Assembly: GCA_021401465.1 (NCBI GenBank)
Contig: JADDMT010000039.1
Location: forward strand, 62,001 to 126,000
Length of the DNA stretch: 64,000 nucleotides
Direction of reading: 5' to 3'
Source of the DNA: Teratosphaeria epicoccoides
Taxonomy: Eukaryota; Ascomycota; Dothideomycetes; Mycosphaerellales; Teratosphaeriaceae
Of the stretch, positions 1-10,488 are shown in pieces (within the stretch, counting starts at the first letter, position 1; every line of letters begins with the position of its first letter). The notes under the pieces were generated by a model. The model ran no database searches. It was not told the DNA's origin and was given only the letters and a program-made list of their open reading frames with translations. A program made the translations under genes and the position numbers.

Positions 1-2839
1 ACAACCTGCCAGCCCTGTACATCTGCGACCAAACTACGACAACCCTTTCGCTGCCCCACATGTGCCGCAGCGATTTTTCCCGCCATCCGCCATTCGAGCT
101 CGAGCGAAAGAAGACATCGTGTGTGGGCGGTGTCGGCAAAAGGGTCACCATGCGAGGGACTGCACAGGACCTGTGGCCAAGCAGCAGGAATCGCGATTCC
201 AAGGTCAAGGGTTCCGACGCCAGCAGCCCGAGCAGCACCAAAGTCAGCCACTTAGATCCAGTGACGAGCGTCAACGCCAGGCCACCAACAATCGTTACGA
301 CAATCTTTTCCAACCTCGAGAGGCAACAAATGCGATGAGAAACCCAAACCCATTCGACCCAGAAGCAAGTCATAGCCAGGTGCGACAACGCTTAGCGAAT
401 CCCTTTGCATCAACATCTTCTGAGGGCGAAGGACTGCAGCATTTCAGCAAGGCTGCCGACAAAGTTGAACAACGTGCTAACTTTGCACCCATGCACGACA
501 TGCTTTCAGACAGACCTGCCAGGAGACGCAAGTCTGGGGACGAAGAGGATACGCATCGCGACTTTGACCGACCTGCAAGAAAGGGAAGGTTCAGAGCAGC
601 TGTCCAAGAAGACGATGACGCCATGTCAGACATTGCGAATCGAGTTCTACGCCGCCAGTCCAAGTTTGCCGACGACGATGATGAAGTTGAGGAGAGAGGT
701 GGTCGCAGTCGCGACCAGGGCCGGAAATCTCGTGGTCGACAACGGGACGATGACGATGAGGACGATGATGCCGCGGCTGCCAGGGAAGAGCGCAATATTC
801 GAAAAAGAGAGCGGCAGGCGCGTGAGAGAGAGGCGAGGGAGTCCAAAGCTGCAGAGAAGAAGGCGAAACAAGAGGAGGAGAGGCACCAGCTGAAACTGCC
901 TGACTTCATCAATGTTGCAACTCTTGCTCAGACGCTCGGTGTACGGTACGAGACCTTTGTCAGACGATTGGAAAGACTCGGTTACAACGACATCTTCCCG
1001 GGCAAAGTTCTGAACTCCGAGACCTCTGGCATGATTGCTATGGAGTACGACTACGATCCGGTCTTCGAGCCAGCCAATGAGGCTAACGAGAGGGATCTCA
1101 AGGCGAAACCCGAACCTGAAGACAAACAGAGCTTACCAGTGCGACCGCCTGTTGTGACCATCATGGGCCACGTTGATCATGGAAAGACCACCATCTTGGA
1201 CTATCTGCGGAAGAGCTCCGTCGCTGCCGGCGAAGCTGGGGGTATCACGCAGCATATCGGTGCTTTCAGCGTCCCACTCTCGAGCAGTGGAAAGACCATC
1301 ACCTTTCTGGACACACCGGGTCATGCTGCTTTCTTGACCATGCGGCAGCGTGGTGCAAACGTCACGGACATTGTGGTTTTGGTTGTTGCTGCTGACGACT
1401 CTGTCAAGCCTCAGACTCTCGAAGCACTAAAACATGCTCAGGCCGCCAAGGTACCCATCATCGTCGCTGTGAACAAGATTGACAAGCCAGAGGCAGATCT
1501 GCAACGCGTGAAGCAAGATCTCGCTCGTCATGGTGTTGAGATCGAGGACTTCGGAGGCGACGTCCAAGTCGTGCCTGTCAGCGGCAAGACTGGCGAAGGG
1601 ATGGATGCGCTTGAGGAGAACGTTGTGACGCTTTCTGAGATTCTGGATCACCGTGCCGAAACCGATGGACCAGTCGAAGGCTGGGTCCTCGAGGCCACGA
1701 CCAAGAACTATGGCCGTGTCGCTACGGTACTTGTACGCCGAGGTACGCTCAAGACTGGATCTGTCATTGTCGCTGGGCGATCATGGGCACGTGTTCGCAG
1801 TCTGCGCAACGAAGCCGGCCAGAGCGTCGAACAAGCTGGTCCAGGCACACCGGTCGAAGTCGACGGGTGGCGCGACCAACCTGTCGCCGGCGATGAAGTG
1901 CTCGAAGCGCCTAGCGAACAGAAGGCCACCGACGTGGTTGAGTACAGACTTGAGAAGGTTGAGCGCGAGAAGACTGCAGTTGACATGGAGGCTATCAACG
2001 ACGCACGCAAAGCTGAGCAAGAGAAGCGAGAGAAGGAGCGTGCAGCACGAAGGGCGTCCAAGTATGCTGCGTACAGCGACTTTTTCGAGGCTGCCGCCAA
2101 CCCGGGTGACGATGAGCCTATTCACAAACAAGAAGAGCAGAGCGTCGGGCCAAAGAGCGTGCCGTTCATTATCAAGGCTGACGTCTCTGGATCTGCTGAG
2201 GCTGTCTCGGCATACATCATGTCCATCTCCTCACCCCTCATTATGCCTCGCATCCTCAAGTCCGAAGTCGGCTCCATCAACCCCAGCGATGTTGAGCTCG
2301 CCGCTGCAGCGCAAGGACACATTGTTGCGTTCAGTCTGCCATCAGATGAAATCATCAAGGGCACCGCAGAAGCCAGAGGCGTGAAAGTACTGGAGAATGA
2401 TGTTATCTATCGTGTCCTCGACGATGTCAAGGCTGTTCTTGAGGAGATGCTGCCGCCTATCGTGAGTCAGCGTGTGCTAGGTGAAGCTGAGATTGCCCAG
2501 GCGTTCGAGATTGGCATTGGTGGGCGCAAGAAGATGAAGATCGCGGGGTGTAAGGTGAGAAATGGTGTGGTGGCAAAGAACCATCGGGTGAGGGTTATGC
2601 GTGGGAGCGAGAGAATCTATGATGGTGAGAACCTGCGAATTATACAGGCTAAGATCAAGGATGACACGCTGACTTTTGTGTGAATAGGTACTTTGAGTTC
2701 TCTCAAGAACGTCAAGAAGGACGTGCAGGAGATGAGGAAGGGTACGGAGTGTGGTATGGGCTTTGATGCATGGGAGCAGTTTGAAGTTGGTGATCAGATC
2801 CAGACTTATGAGGAGGTCAGTGAAAAGAGGAAGTTGTAA
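1..2839 (+). CDS. IFM1: Mitochondrial translation initiation factor IF-2 (5' partial)
   Basis: Places initiator tRNA on the mitochondrial small ribosomal subunit in a GTP-dependent way. The reading frame is already open at base 2, so the start lies before the window. Seen: a CCHC zinc knuckle at nt 122-163 (C-x2-C-x4-H-x4-C), a charged low-complexity linker, an IF2 N-domain-like segment, then the G domain with GHVDHGKT (about nt 1166), DTPGH and NKID, followed by the beta-barrel domains and the C-terminal IF-2 region. The frame stops at 2683, but a 63-nt intron (2625-2687, GTGAGA to AATAG, CTGAC near its 3' end) joins YDG to TLSSLKNVKKDVQEMRKG, the conserved IF-2 C-terminus, ending at TAA 2837-2839. 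CDS is join(<1..2624, 2688..2839). Mitochondrial rather than eIF5B because the G-domain and C-terminus follow the bacterial IF-2 pattern. The zinc knuckle is unusual. Confidence 0.93.
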
Positions 2840-4653
2840 GTGATGTGTAAGTTCTGGCATTGCGACGGTGTAAGGATAGGTGTGTGGGTTGTGGGATGTA
2901 GAAAAGCAGCATCTGTGGCGTTTTCGTGGGCCGATGTACAGATGTGTAAGTAAGTCACGATCAGCAGAGTAGCCTGCGCCTGCATCTTGTGCATGCCATG
3001 GCGCGACATTGGCTGCCGCTTTGGACTCCCTACGGCCCATGGATGCCTGGTTGTGAGCATCTAGCACGCGACACGAAGACTGCAAAGCCAATGCTCACAA
3101 ACACGAGCCATAAAACCTACGGGCCAGCTTCTCTTTCAGGAATAACAGCGGTTGCTGCTTGTGAATTGTAGATCCTCTCGACCTACAGCGCATATTCACC
3201 ACACTGAGACCACGCTCTTCGTAAGCTCACTCGACACTTTCCTCTCTAGGAAGCACGAGATATCAAAGTGTCCTCGAAGACGTTGATGAATGGCTTCACA
3301 GTTCCTTCGGCTGCTTTCTGAGCCTCAAAAATTAGCCTCTGATTTTTGCACCACGGCCGTATTCCGCGAGCACAAAATCTCTTATTACTGACATCCAGAC
3401 ACGATCTTTAGCCTCGCAGCCTACTCGCACTTGCACCTCAGTTGCTGTCCTTACAGCCTCGAGCAGACAAGGTCCATTCTCATCATGTCCCATCCGGAAG
3501 CTGTATCTGAACAAGCAGGAGCTCTTCACACGGTCGAGCATCGCATCAGGTAGGGGGAGCCCGTTGTTCGAGGCACCATGAACCCAGCTTACGAAAGTCT
3601 TCTGTCTGAGGAGATCTTTGATAGCTTCTGCCTGGCTTCGCCAATCCCTCAGGGTTGTGGAATATCGACAATATCCGGAGCCAGGAGCAGTGCTTCATAC
3701 CTAGATTATGTCTCGAAGCTCGCGTGGCAGAGCAAGCAATTGAGAAGCCCTCACTGCGTCGTCAACATTCGTCATCTGTGTTGAGGTTGCGACACATTGT
3801 CGGTCACGGAGTGGGTCACGTTATACTGCCGTCGGCCTTGAGTTCAGCGCTGTCAGAAATCAATACTGAGCTTGCGCACTACCTTGGTAATTGCGCCATG
3901 TCATCTGGCTGCGAGAGCAGCCATGTTGAAGCTTTTGCAGTCATCCTGGACAGCTCAAGGATGATGGCCAGGCAAGCGAAAGTCCAGAACAAGAACTACT
4001 CGTGGCGGGCTGATGGTCCGAGTCACTGATCTGGCACGTGATCGCGCAGGCATTAAACCTTGGGAAGGAACGACGCAACGTGCGCCAGCAGCGGTAAAAT
4101 CCGCCGTCGTCATCAGATGCGCAGCACTTCGTGAACGCCAAGCTCAACTTGGCTGGAAGGTCGCAGCTCATTAATTGTAGCACTCGTGTTGCTAAGGTAG
4201 TGCAGCTCGTCAAGAGGAGAGTAGCATGTAGTGCTAACATACATGGCCACAATGCTTCTCATCGAGACTTGTGCCTGTGCTTAGGTGAACATAGGCTGTG
4301 TCTGAAGCGGCCAGTTGGGCTGATCAGGACGCGAGGTCGGGCCTTGACAGTCAGCACGGCCACAGGAGCAGCGGCACAGGTGGCATTCGGATCAGCGGTT
4401 GAAATTGACCGCCATGCTGTAGCAGCCGATGCACAGCCATTTTGAGCGCGTCGAACACTCGAACGGCAGATTATTGAGAGAATGAAAGGAACCCCCCCCC
4501 CTCCTCATGGTGGGGTCCCCGTTACCTCACCATGCCATGCAACCCGGCTGGGCATGTCACATATCTTATTTTCACCCTACCTATTCGTATTTTCTTTAGA
4601 ATCGTCTTCGGATTGCGTTCATTGGACATCAGACTCGAGCTGGTCTCGTCAGA
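2840..4653. other. Gene-poor gap (1.8 kb)
   Basis: No gene I can support. Short open stretches exist: an ATG at 3485 with 22 codons before a possible donor, and a 124-codon frame at 3655-4029. Neither has a recognisable domain. A run of ten C lies at 4492-4501. Confidence 0.4.
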
Positions 4654-6462
4654 ATGTCCGGGAATCCTTTTCGACGGCCACAAGCACCGAGCCGAATGCC
4701 CGACGAGAGCTCGCATTGCGATGAGCGTCAGATGACAAAACGTAGGTTTGCGATTGATTGCCGGGACTATGGCGCGGTAGCGGCAAGGCTGACTGGTGGT
4801 GTTACGTTACCAGCGCTCCCGATGTCGAAGACAAAGAAGAAGCGAGTGGTGATACAGACACCGCCGCATTCGCCAGAAGAGCCCAGCATTCCAAGACGAA
4901 TATCTGACGGCGTGACCGCCTCACCTCCACCACCTCTTGTTCGAAGAGACGAAGACGAAGAGACCGACTCAGCAGCAAGTTCAGACTTGGAGCCGGCGCA
5001 GATCAATACGAGGAGGAACTCGGGGCCGCTACAAGCTCCAGTCACAACATTTGCCATACAGATAGGCGCCAGATCGCCGGCAGGAAGTTCAAACCTACCG
5101 TACAATCCATTCGCGAGGACATTAGCCACAAGCGAGGCGGAGTACGGGTTGCAGAACAAGTCAGAGCAGAAAGACACGATCAATGGGAATGGTGCAAGGC
5201 ACAGTGCTGGCAGGCCGGCTCTGGATGTAGATGCCTTCAAGAACATCTTGTTGACAGGGAGTGCTGCACCGTCAGCTGCAGTAGTCCAGCAGCAGTCGTC
5301 TTGGGGTAAAACACAGGACCACAGCAATACACAGCCTTCTGCAGGGCCCAGACACCCAGCCTTCGACCAGATGCAGGAAGCTTACCCTGAATCACCCCGA
5401 ACGTCGTTCAGTGACTATGCCCGTAACAGTGACGCCAGCGACGATGACGCTACCGATGAAGACTCAAGCCTTATGGGACCCGTTGAGTCCCGACCTGTAG
5501 AAGAAGGGCCTCCGCCTCCGCCGAAACAAGCAAGAGCGTATCCGCAGACAGTGAGCTTTGCAAACTTCGACAATTCGCTTAATGCCGCAACTTTACCTGG
5601 AACGCCAGCGCACGACACACACTATCTGCACGGCAATGCAAAGCATAGTCTGTCAAGGTCGCCAAGTGATCTTAATAAGCCGCTGCCGCCTCCTCCAGCT
5701 GTTCCCACAGGTGCATCTCAGCCGGCGGAGCAAGTGCCGACTGCGACGGGTTTTACCACGCAAGATCAGGCGAACGAGAACGAGCCGTCTCGGTTGAAGA
5801 AGCCGCCTCCCCCGCCGGCCTCGCGACGTCCGGGACAGTCCACACCAGCCCAGAATAATGGACGGGCTAGGAGCACGTCGAATGTCTCGCAAAGCTCCTC
5901 GCAGTATGGCGATAGACCGCCGCCTCCGCCATCACGAAGACCGCAGTCAGTACACTCAGGCGCTTCCTCACCAGCAGTGGACCTGCCGCCAAGTCTGCTA
6001 CAGACCAGTCAAACCGCTAACGGATCACGGACACAACCTCCGCCTCCGCCCCGGAGGATGACTTCGAAGCCTGGTACATCATCCATACGGACGCCCTCCA
6101 CAGCATCGCGACATAGCCTCAAGCGCGACGATCCATCTAATACGCTACCAACAGGCGGAGTCGTGCCGCCGGCTCCACCACCAAGGCGAGGCGGACAGAA
6201 ACGCAACAGCGTTGAGGGTCCGCCCAACTCACTAGCGATGCGGCGGATGAGTGGAGCGGACATGAGGAGACCTAGCGGCCAGAGCTTTGACAGCGATCGG
6301 TCAGTGTCTTTGTCAAGTCTAAAGCAGGTCGCTGAGCCGGTGGGCGAAGAGGAAGACAGCAGCATGCCACCAGCCGGATCTACGACCGGGCGGGATATTC
6401 TGGCAGATCTTTCTGCTTTCCAGGCCGAGATAGACGCACTCAGGGCTCAGAGAGCATCGTGA
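4654..6462 (+). CDS. Proline-rich, NPF-motif protein of unknown function
   Basis: Not recognised as a named family. Up to 602 residues, starting MSGNPFRR. Seen: two NPF motifs (near the start and in SNLPYNPFART), which in known proteins bind EH domains of the endocytic machinery. At least six proline clusters of the PPPPP-x-RR or PPPPPKQ kind are spread through the second half and look like SH3 ligands. The rest is Ser/Pro-rich and probably disordered, with a short helical end (LADLSAFQAEIDALRAQ). These features suggest an actin or endocytosis adaptor; that is inference. A 72-nt segment, 4742-4813 (GTAGGT donor, GCTGAC branch-like site, TTACCAG acceptor), looks like an intron. Because 72 is divisible by three and the segment has no stop, both readings are in frame. 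Spliced, the protein would be 578 residues and pass directly into the basic SKTKKKRV stretch. Confidence 0.75.
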   Translation: MSGNPFRRPQAPSRMPDESSHCDERQMTKRRFAIDCRDYGAVAARLTGGVTLPALPMSKTKKKRVVIQTPPHSPEEPSIPRRISDGVTASPPPPLVRRDEDEETDSAASSDLEPAQINTRRNSGPLQAPVTTFAIQIGARSPAGSSNLPYNPFARTLATSEAEYGLQNKSEQKDTINGNGARHSAGRPALDVDAFKNILLTGSAAPSAAVVQQQSSWGKTQDHSNTQPSAGPRHPAFDQMQEAYPESPRTSFSDYARNSDASDDDATDEDSSLMGPVESRPVEEGPPPPPKQARAYPQTVSFANFDNSLNAATLPGTPAHDTHYLHGNAKHSLSRSPSDLNKPLPPPPAVPTGASQPAEQVPTATGFTTQDQANENEPSRLKKPPPPPASRRPGQSTPAQNNGRARSTSNVSQSSSQYGDRPPPPPSRRPQSVHSGASSPAVDLPPSLLQTSQTANGSRTQPPPPPRRMTSKPGTSSIRTPSTASRHSLKRDDPSNTLPTGGVVPPAPPPRRGGQKRNSVEGPPNSLAMRRMSGADMRRPSGQSFDSDRSVSLSSLKQVAEPVGEEEDSSMPPAGSTTGRDILADLSAFQAEIDALRAQRAS

Positions 6463-7193
6463 TCTGGGTAAGCACTGTCAATTCGCGCCCATTATTGAAG
6501 TCGTGTCCAAATCAACAGCTCCCAAGCCTGATGCGTAGACACCACTCTATGTGTGTTCTCTCACATTTTTGTGCGTCTCGTGTGGTCACGCGGAAAATGC
6601 CTAATAGGCTTAAGCATACTGTCAAATTGGCCTGACTGCAAGTTGGCATGAGCTTAGGCATACAACCTAGATGGTTGGTACACAGTGTTCTGGGAGGTAT
6701 CCGGCACTGAATTTTAGGACGTGTATGCGCCGAGATGGTAGCTGCGACATGGCGACGGCACGACACCCTTGGGATTCACCGAGCAACATGAGTCACTTGA
6801 CGCATGGTTCCGATATCGCATTCTGCAGAGCTTTCAGGCCATGCATGTACTCAGAGTGTCAAGATACAACGCACTTTTCACCACGTATACTCTCAACTCC
6901 AAGACGGCTCGTCCTAGCTGTTGATTCCTGCAACAACATGCAGACTCCATACTCTCGAGGAGGGAGCGTGTGCGGAGACACCAGATTGAGATGGGAGTAT
7001 GTCGAAGCGCCGGTTTCATGATCCGAGAAAGATACACGGTTCACCCTGTCTCCGATCGGCATTACTTCTGTGCACCAAGCGAAAGAAGTATCACTTGGCA
7101 TCTGGCACTTGTCCCGCCGACGCCGGTCGACGTGATACACAAGCTCACAGCTGCCATTCTTTCCCATCCGTAACGCCACGCAGCTCTGACACC
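6463..7193. other. Intergenic, no gene seen
   Basis: Downstream of the proline-rich gene and upstream of the small secreted protein. No domain or convincing spliced frame on either strand. Confidence 0.4.
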
Positions 7194-7557
7194 ATGAAGT
7201 CCACAACGATCCTTATCCCTCTCTTCGCCTCCCTAGCCTGGGGATGGGTGCGTCTTTACCTACTCAACTCCACGTTCTCGAGCCTCAACTGACTCCTGCC
7301 CAGTACTGCGATACGACTGCCAATCCTCCAGGTACCATAGGAGCATGCGTGGCCTCGAACCTTCAAGAAATGCGTAATAAAGCAACACAGAATTGCGATC
7401 CGGTAAGCAGTGCTTGCCTCTGCGTTTGCGCTCAGAGCCTCATGAATTTCTCTAGACTAGGCCTTGCACAAAGACAGGGAATGCGTGTACACTGGATTTT
7501 AGCAGTGCTGGGCAGCCGCCGCCGTTTGAGAACACTAAGCTGGCTGCTTGCACTTGA
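7194..7557 (+). CDS. Small secreted cysteine-rich protein, six Cys (three exons)
   Basis: Inferred 84-residue protein from three short exons: 7194-7247, 7304-7402 and 7456-7557, all in phase 0. Exon 1 is a hydrophobic signal peptide (MKSTTILIPLFASLAWGW). Introns are 56 nt (GTGCGT to TGCCCAG, with CAACTGACT before the acceptor) and 53 nt (GTAAGC to TTCTCTAG). The mature part has Cys at 20, 33, 49, 55, 62 and 83, enough for three disulfides, and contains CDTTANPPGTIGAC. No transmembrane segment or known domain. A second acceptor five bases further on (7460) gives a shorter four-Cys end and fits less well. The architecture matches fungal small secreted proteins, some of which act on plant or microbial partners; whether this one does is unknown. 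Confidence 0.62.
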
Positions 7558-8885
7558 GGTGGCGCTGATTGTGCAGTAGAGTTGGCGGAACATGAGAGAA
7601 TAGCAAGACTCGGTCGTTTTTGTACCACGAGTCGACTATTTTGGATAGGTCAACCACCTGCTGAAGATGCTATCAACGAATATCGGTTTGTAAGGGATCG
7701 GATCATTTGTACTCTCTGCTGATTCTCCTTTGGCCAGCTCTCCGGGCCAGAGATTGTGATGTAAACTCGTCAGACGACATCTAGTGCAAAACAGCAGGAG
7801 CAAAGCCTGTGCAAGGAGCTGTTGGCAGTGGCTATGTGACATTCCGTGATCCCATCAGGCGTTTGTACTTCTTGAATTGATGCTTCGGATGTGTCAGAGG
7901 TCAAGAGGTGGGTGCATGAGTTGTACCTTCCATATAGCAGGTGCCACAGCCCGGCCCCGGAAGGCTGCAGCGCCCCAATCTGGACATGCGCTCCACTTCC
8001 AACGCTGGCATCGCCACACCTGGATGTGACATACACCTCGCTTCTTACGGATGCTGCGATGGCCGACAATCCAAGAGCCCCAAGCAACGCCACATCGACG
8101 CTGTCGACACGATCTATGCCAGGACGACAGCAGGCTCTGCTGCCAGGAGGTCGTGCGTCAAGATTTACAGCTCGACGTGAGCATAGTACGTACTTCCGCG
8201 TGGGCTCGAGAGGTGCTAGAATGGTCTTCTATCGCGAATTCTCACCTGATCTTGTTTTGGACTTTTGCCGCCTCAATCGGGAACACGAAGCTAATTCCGA
8301 CGTGCTGAACGGTTACTTCGACGAGTGCAGGGAATTTGAAACAATCGCATGACCGGAACGTTTGGAGGAAATGACACACATTCGAAGCCTGCGCCACACG
8401 AAGGCAGCGCAGCTGAGCGACAACGTCAGTAGTATAGATAGAGGCGACTTGGTACATAGGCCAGGGGTGCGATATGCAGCTCCTGTTCGTTGATTTCGAA
8501 GATACAGCCTCTAGAAGCATCAAGTGGTCAATTGACACTCCTCGAGCTTGACGTGGTTGTGGCAAACAAACCGGCACTGTAAGCACTGTTGTACAGATCA
8601 CTCTGCAGACACAGTCATGTGTGGACTCAGTCTCGTCGTTTCTAGCCCACCACTGTTTTGCCAGTCAGAGCGTTCATGTGCGTCCTGGCAATATAAGTAC
8701 AGCAAGCGGCTGGTGAGGGACGGGTGAAAGAGGAAATTCGTTATATACGATGTCGCTATCAATGCTTTCCCACATATGCCGTAATGCTTTGCTTGTACGC
8801 TTCAGTCAATGGTGATCAAAGATCTCTCAAGATGGTTCACTGTGTATTCCAATTAGGACCGGTCACCGCATAGTATCAATCTTCT
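7558..8885. other. Intergenic, no supported gene
   Basis: Contains a 153-codon frame (7891-8352) and an overlapping short Cys-containing frame ending at 8180. Neither has a signal peptide, domain or good splice context. Mostly the downstream side of the rhomboid gene. Confidence 0.35.
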
Positions 8886-9749
8886 CTACCGCCTCAAAGC
8901 CCGCCTGAGACTTAGCCAGATGCCGCCAGAACTCCTGAGGTACGCTAGATAATATACTGCCCCGAAAATGCTGCCCCCGAGATGTGCTGCATGCCCAATA
9001 GGGCTCCTCTCAGAATCTAGAAAGTACACGTCGACCGCGGCGTAAAGACCGGTGAGAAGCCACAAAGGTATGGGGACGGGGAGGAACATGAGTGTCCATT
9101 TACTGAACGGCAGGAGGCAAGCGGCAGCAGCACCAAGTCCCATCACTGCGCCACTGGCACCCAGCGCTTGCCCGCGACCACCTCGCCTTGTCTGGTAGTG
9201 ATAGAGCATCGAAAGTGACCCGACTATGGCGCTGCCTAGAGTCAGGGTGACGAATTGCGTGGCACCCACTCCAGCCCACATCAACGCCGTCCCGAATGCA
9301 TTCAGGGTCATCATGTTGAAGGCAAAGTGCACGATGTCGATGTGGCTGAATGCAGAAGTCACAAGAGTCCAGTAGCGGCCTCCTTTGATGTTTCGATCTG
9401 CTAGCAAGAAATGATCCTCCAGAATTTTGATGATATTGGGGTCCCGGGTGACCTTTGCGTATTGCCAGGCGGCAAATACGGCCGTGTTGAGGCCGATGAT
9501 CAAGTAGATTGCGCTGGTGACAGATCCTCGGCTGGTCGTGCGATGGTAGGAGGCGAAGGAGCGGCGGAAAAGGGAGCCGCTGAGAGGAGACCGCGATGCG
9601 GCTCGAGAGCTGAAGAAGAATGGCTCCATCGCCGTAGGTCGTGCTTTTTGGGCGACCATGCCGCGACTGAAGGCTCTTACGCTAGCCCCCGGTGGCGCTG
9701 GACGGAGGGGTCTTGCAAGGCGAAGCCGTGGCGCGAGTGAGGTCAGCAT
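8886..9749 (-). CDS. PARL-like mitochondrial rhomboid protease
   Basis: Intramembrane serine protease, probably in the mitochondrial inner membrane. 287 residues from the first ATG at 9749; seven upstream codons are open but begin with TTG. Seen: an N-terminal stretch rich in Arg, Ala and Pro with no acids (mitochondrial targeting type), about six hydrophobic segments, HFAFNMMTLNAFG (oxyanion-hole His/Asn region), GASGAVMG with catalytic Ser at about residue 199, and GHAAHLGG with catalytic His at about 256. The HAAHLGG and HFAFN blocks resemble human PARL and yeast Pcp1. The protein is shorter at the N-terminus than PARL or Pcp1, so it may be a second rhomboid rather than the Pcp1 orthologue. 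Divergent from DHH1. Confidence 0.88.
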   Translation of the reverse strand: MLTSLAPRLRLARPLRPAPPGASVRAFSRGMVAQKARPTAMEPFFFSSRAASRSPLSGSLFRRSFASYHRTTSRGSVTSAIYLIIGLNTAVFAAWQYAKVTRDPNIIKILEDHFLLADRNIKGGRYWTLVTSAFSHIDIVHFAFNMMTLNAFGTALMWAGVGATQFVTLTLGSAIVGSLSMLYHYQTRRGGRGQALGASGAVMGLGAAAACLLPFSKWTLMFLPVPIPLWLLTGLYAAVDVYFLDSERSPIGHAAHLGGSIFGAVYYLAYLRSSGGIWLSLRRALRR

Positions 9750-10488
9750 TGTAACCTGAACCACGCTCAAAAAGGAAGAAAATGTTTTTTGATGGTTGTT
9801 GTTGCAGCAAATGCCAAATGTCCCATGCGGGTGGGCCTTAGAAAGAAAGGTGACGCCGGGCGTCAGAGAGACGTGGCGCCCGACACCACGAGAAGTTCCT
9901 CGCTGTGTAACGAGCGCGAGAGTCGCGTCTGAACGATTGGATCAATAATCAGCTGACCCTGATTGGATCCTTCATTAAGGCCAAAATGTTGTGCCTGAGC
10001 TTTGTAAAATGCTTCAATACGGCTAGAACTAGAGCTAGCGACGCACGAGCCACGATACACCGCAGCTGTCGGAAACACAGCTGCGAACTTCAAGACTTCC
10101 TACTTACACACGACAAACACCTTCGCACGCTTCCACACGACATCCTCTCTCTCTGGCCTACCCTACAGATTCTGTGCAATCTTGATGTCACATTGATCCT
10201 GGAGAACCGCTCACCGACCCTGCCGCTGCTTCCCTTGCAAATCCGAGGATACAAGAGTTGGCGAGCACGGATACTGACCCATTGCACCTCGATAGCACAT
10301 GCATAACCGACCGCCTCACGCGATTTCGTGAAGAGCCGTCCCTTTCATCGCCTCCGCTCGGCGCCGAGCCGCCAATCGCTCAGAGAGCTCCCAATCGCGG
10401 CAGCTAGCCATTGGACTTCCCAAGCACAAGCGAGCCAGGGCCAGATTGCGAAAGCTGTTTCGCTCGGTAACTCCACACCCTCCACACA
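9750..10488. other. Divergent promoter region, rhomboid / DHH1
   Basis: 739 bases between two divergent starts. Pyrimidine-rich tracts lie near 10130-10160 on the DHH1 side. An ATG at 10328 opens an 81-codon frame overlapping the DHH1 start, a possible upstream ORF. No other gene seen. Confidence 0.45.

Noticed and set aside
405..893. 162-codon frame inside the IF-2 gene
   Set aside because: Shadow of the low-complexity region of the real coding frame.
7891..8352. 153-codon plus-strand frame and an overlapping short Cys-containing frame
   Set aside because: No signal peptide, domain, splice context or coding-like composition.
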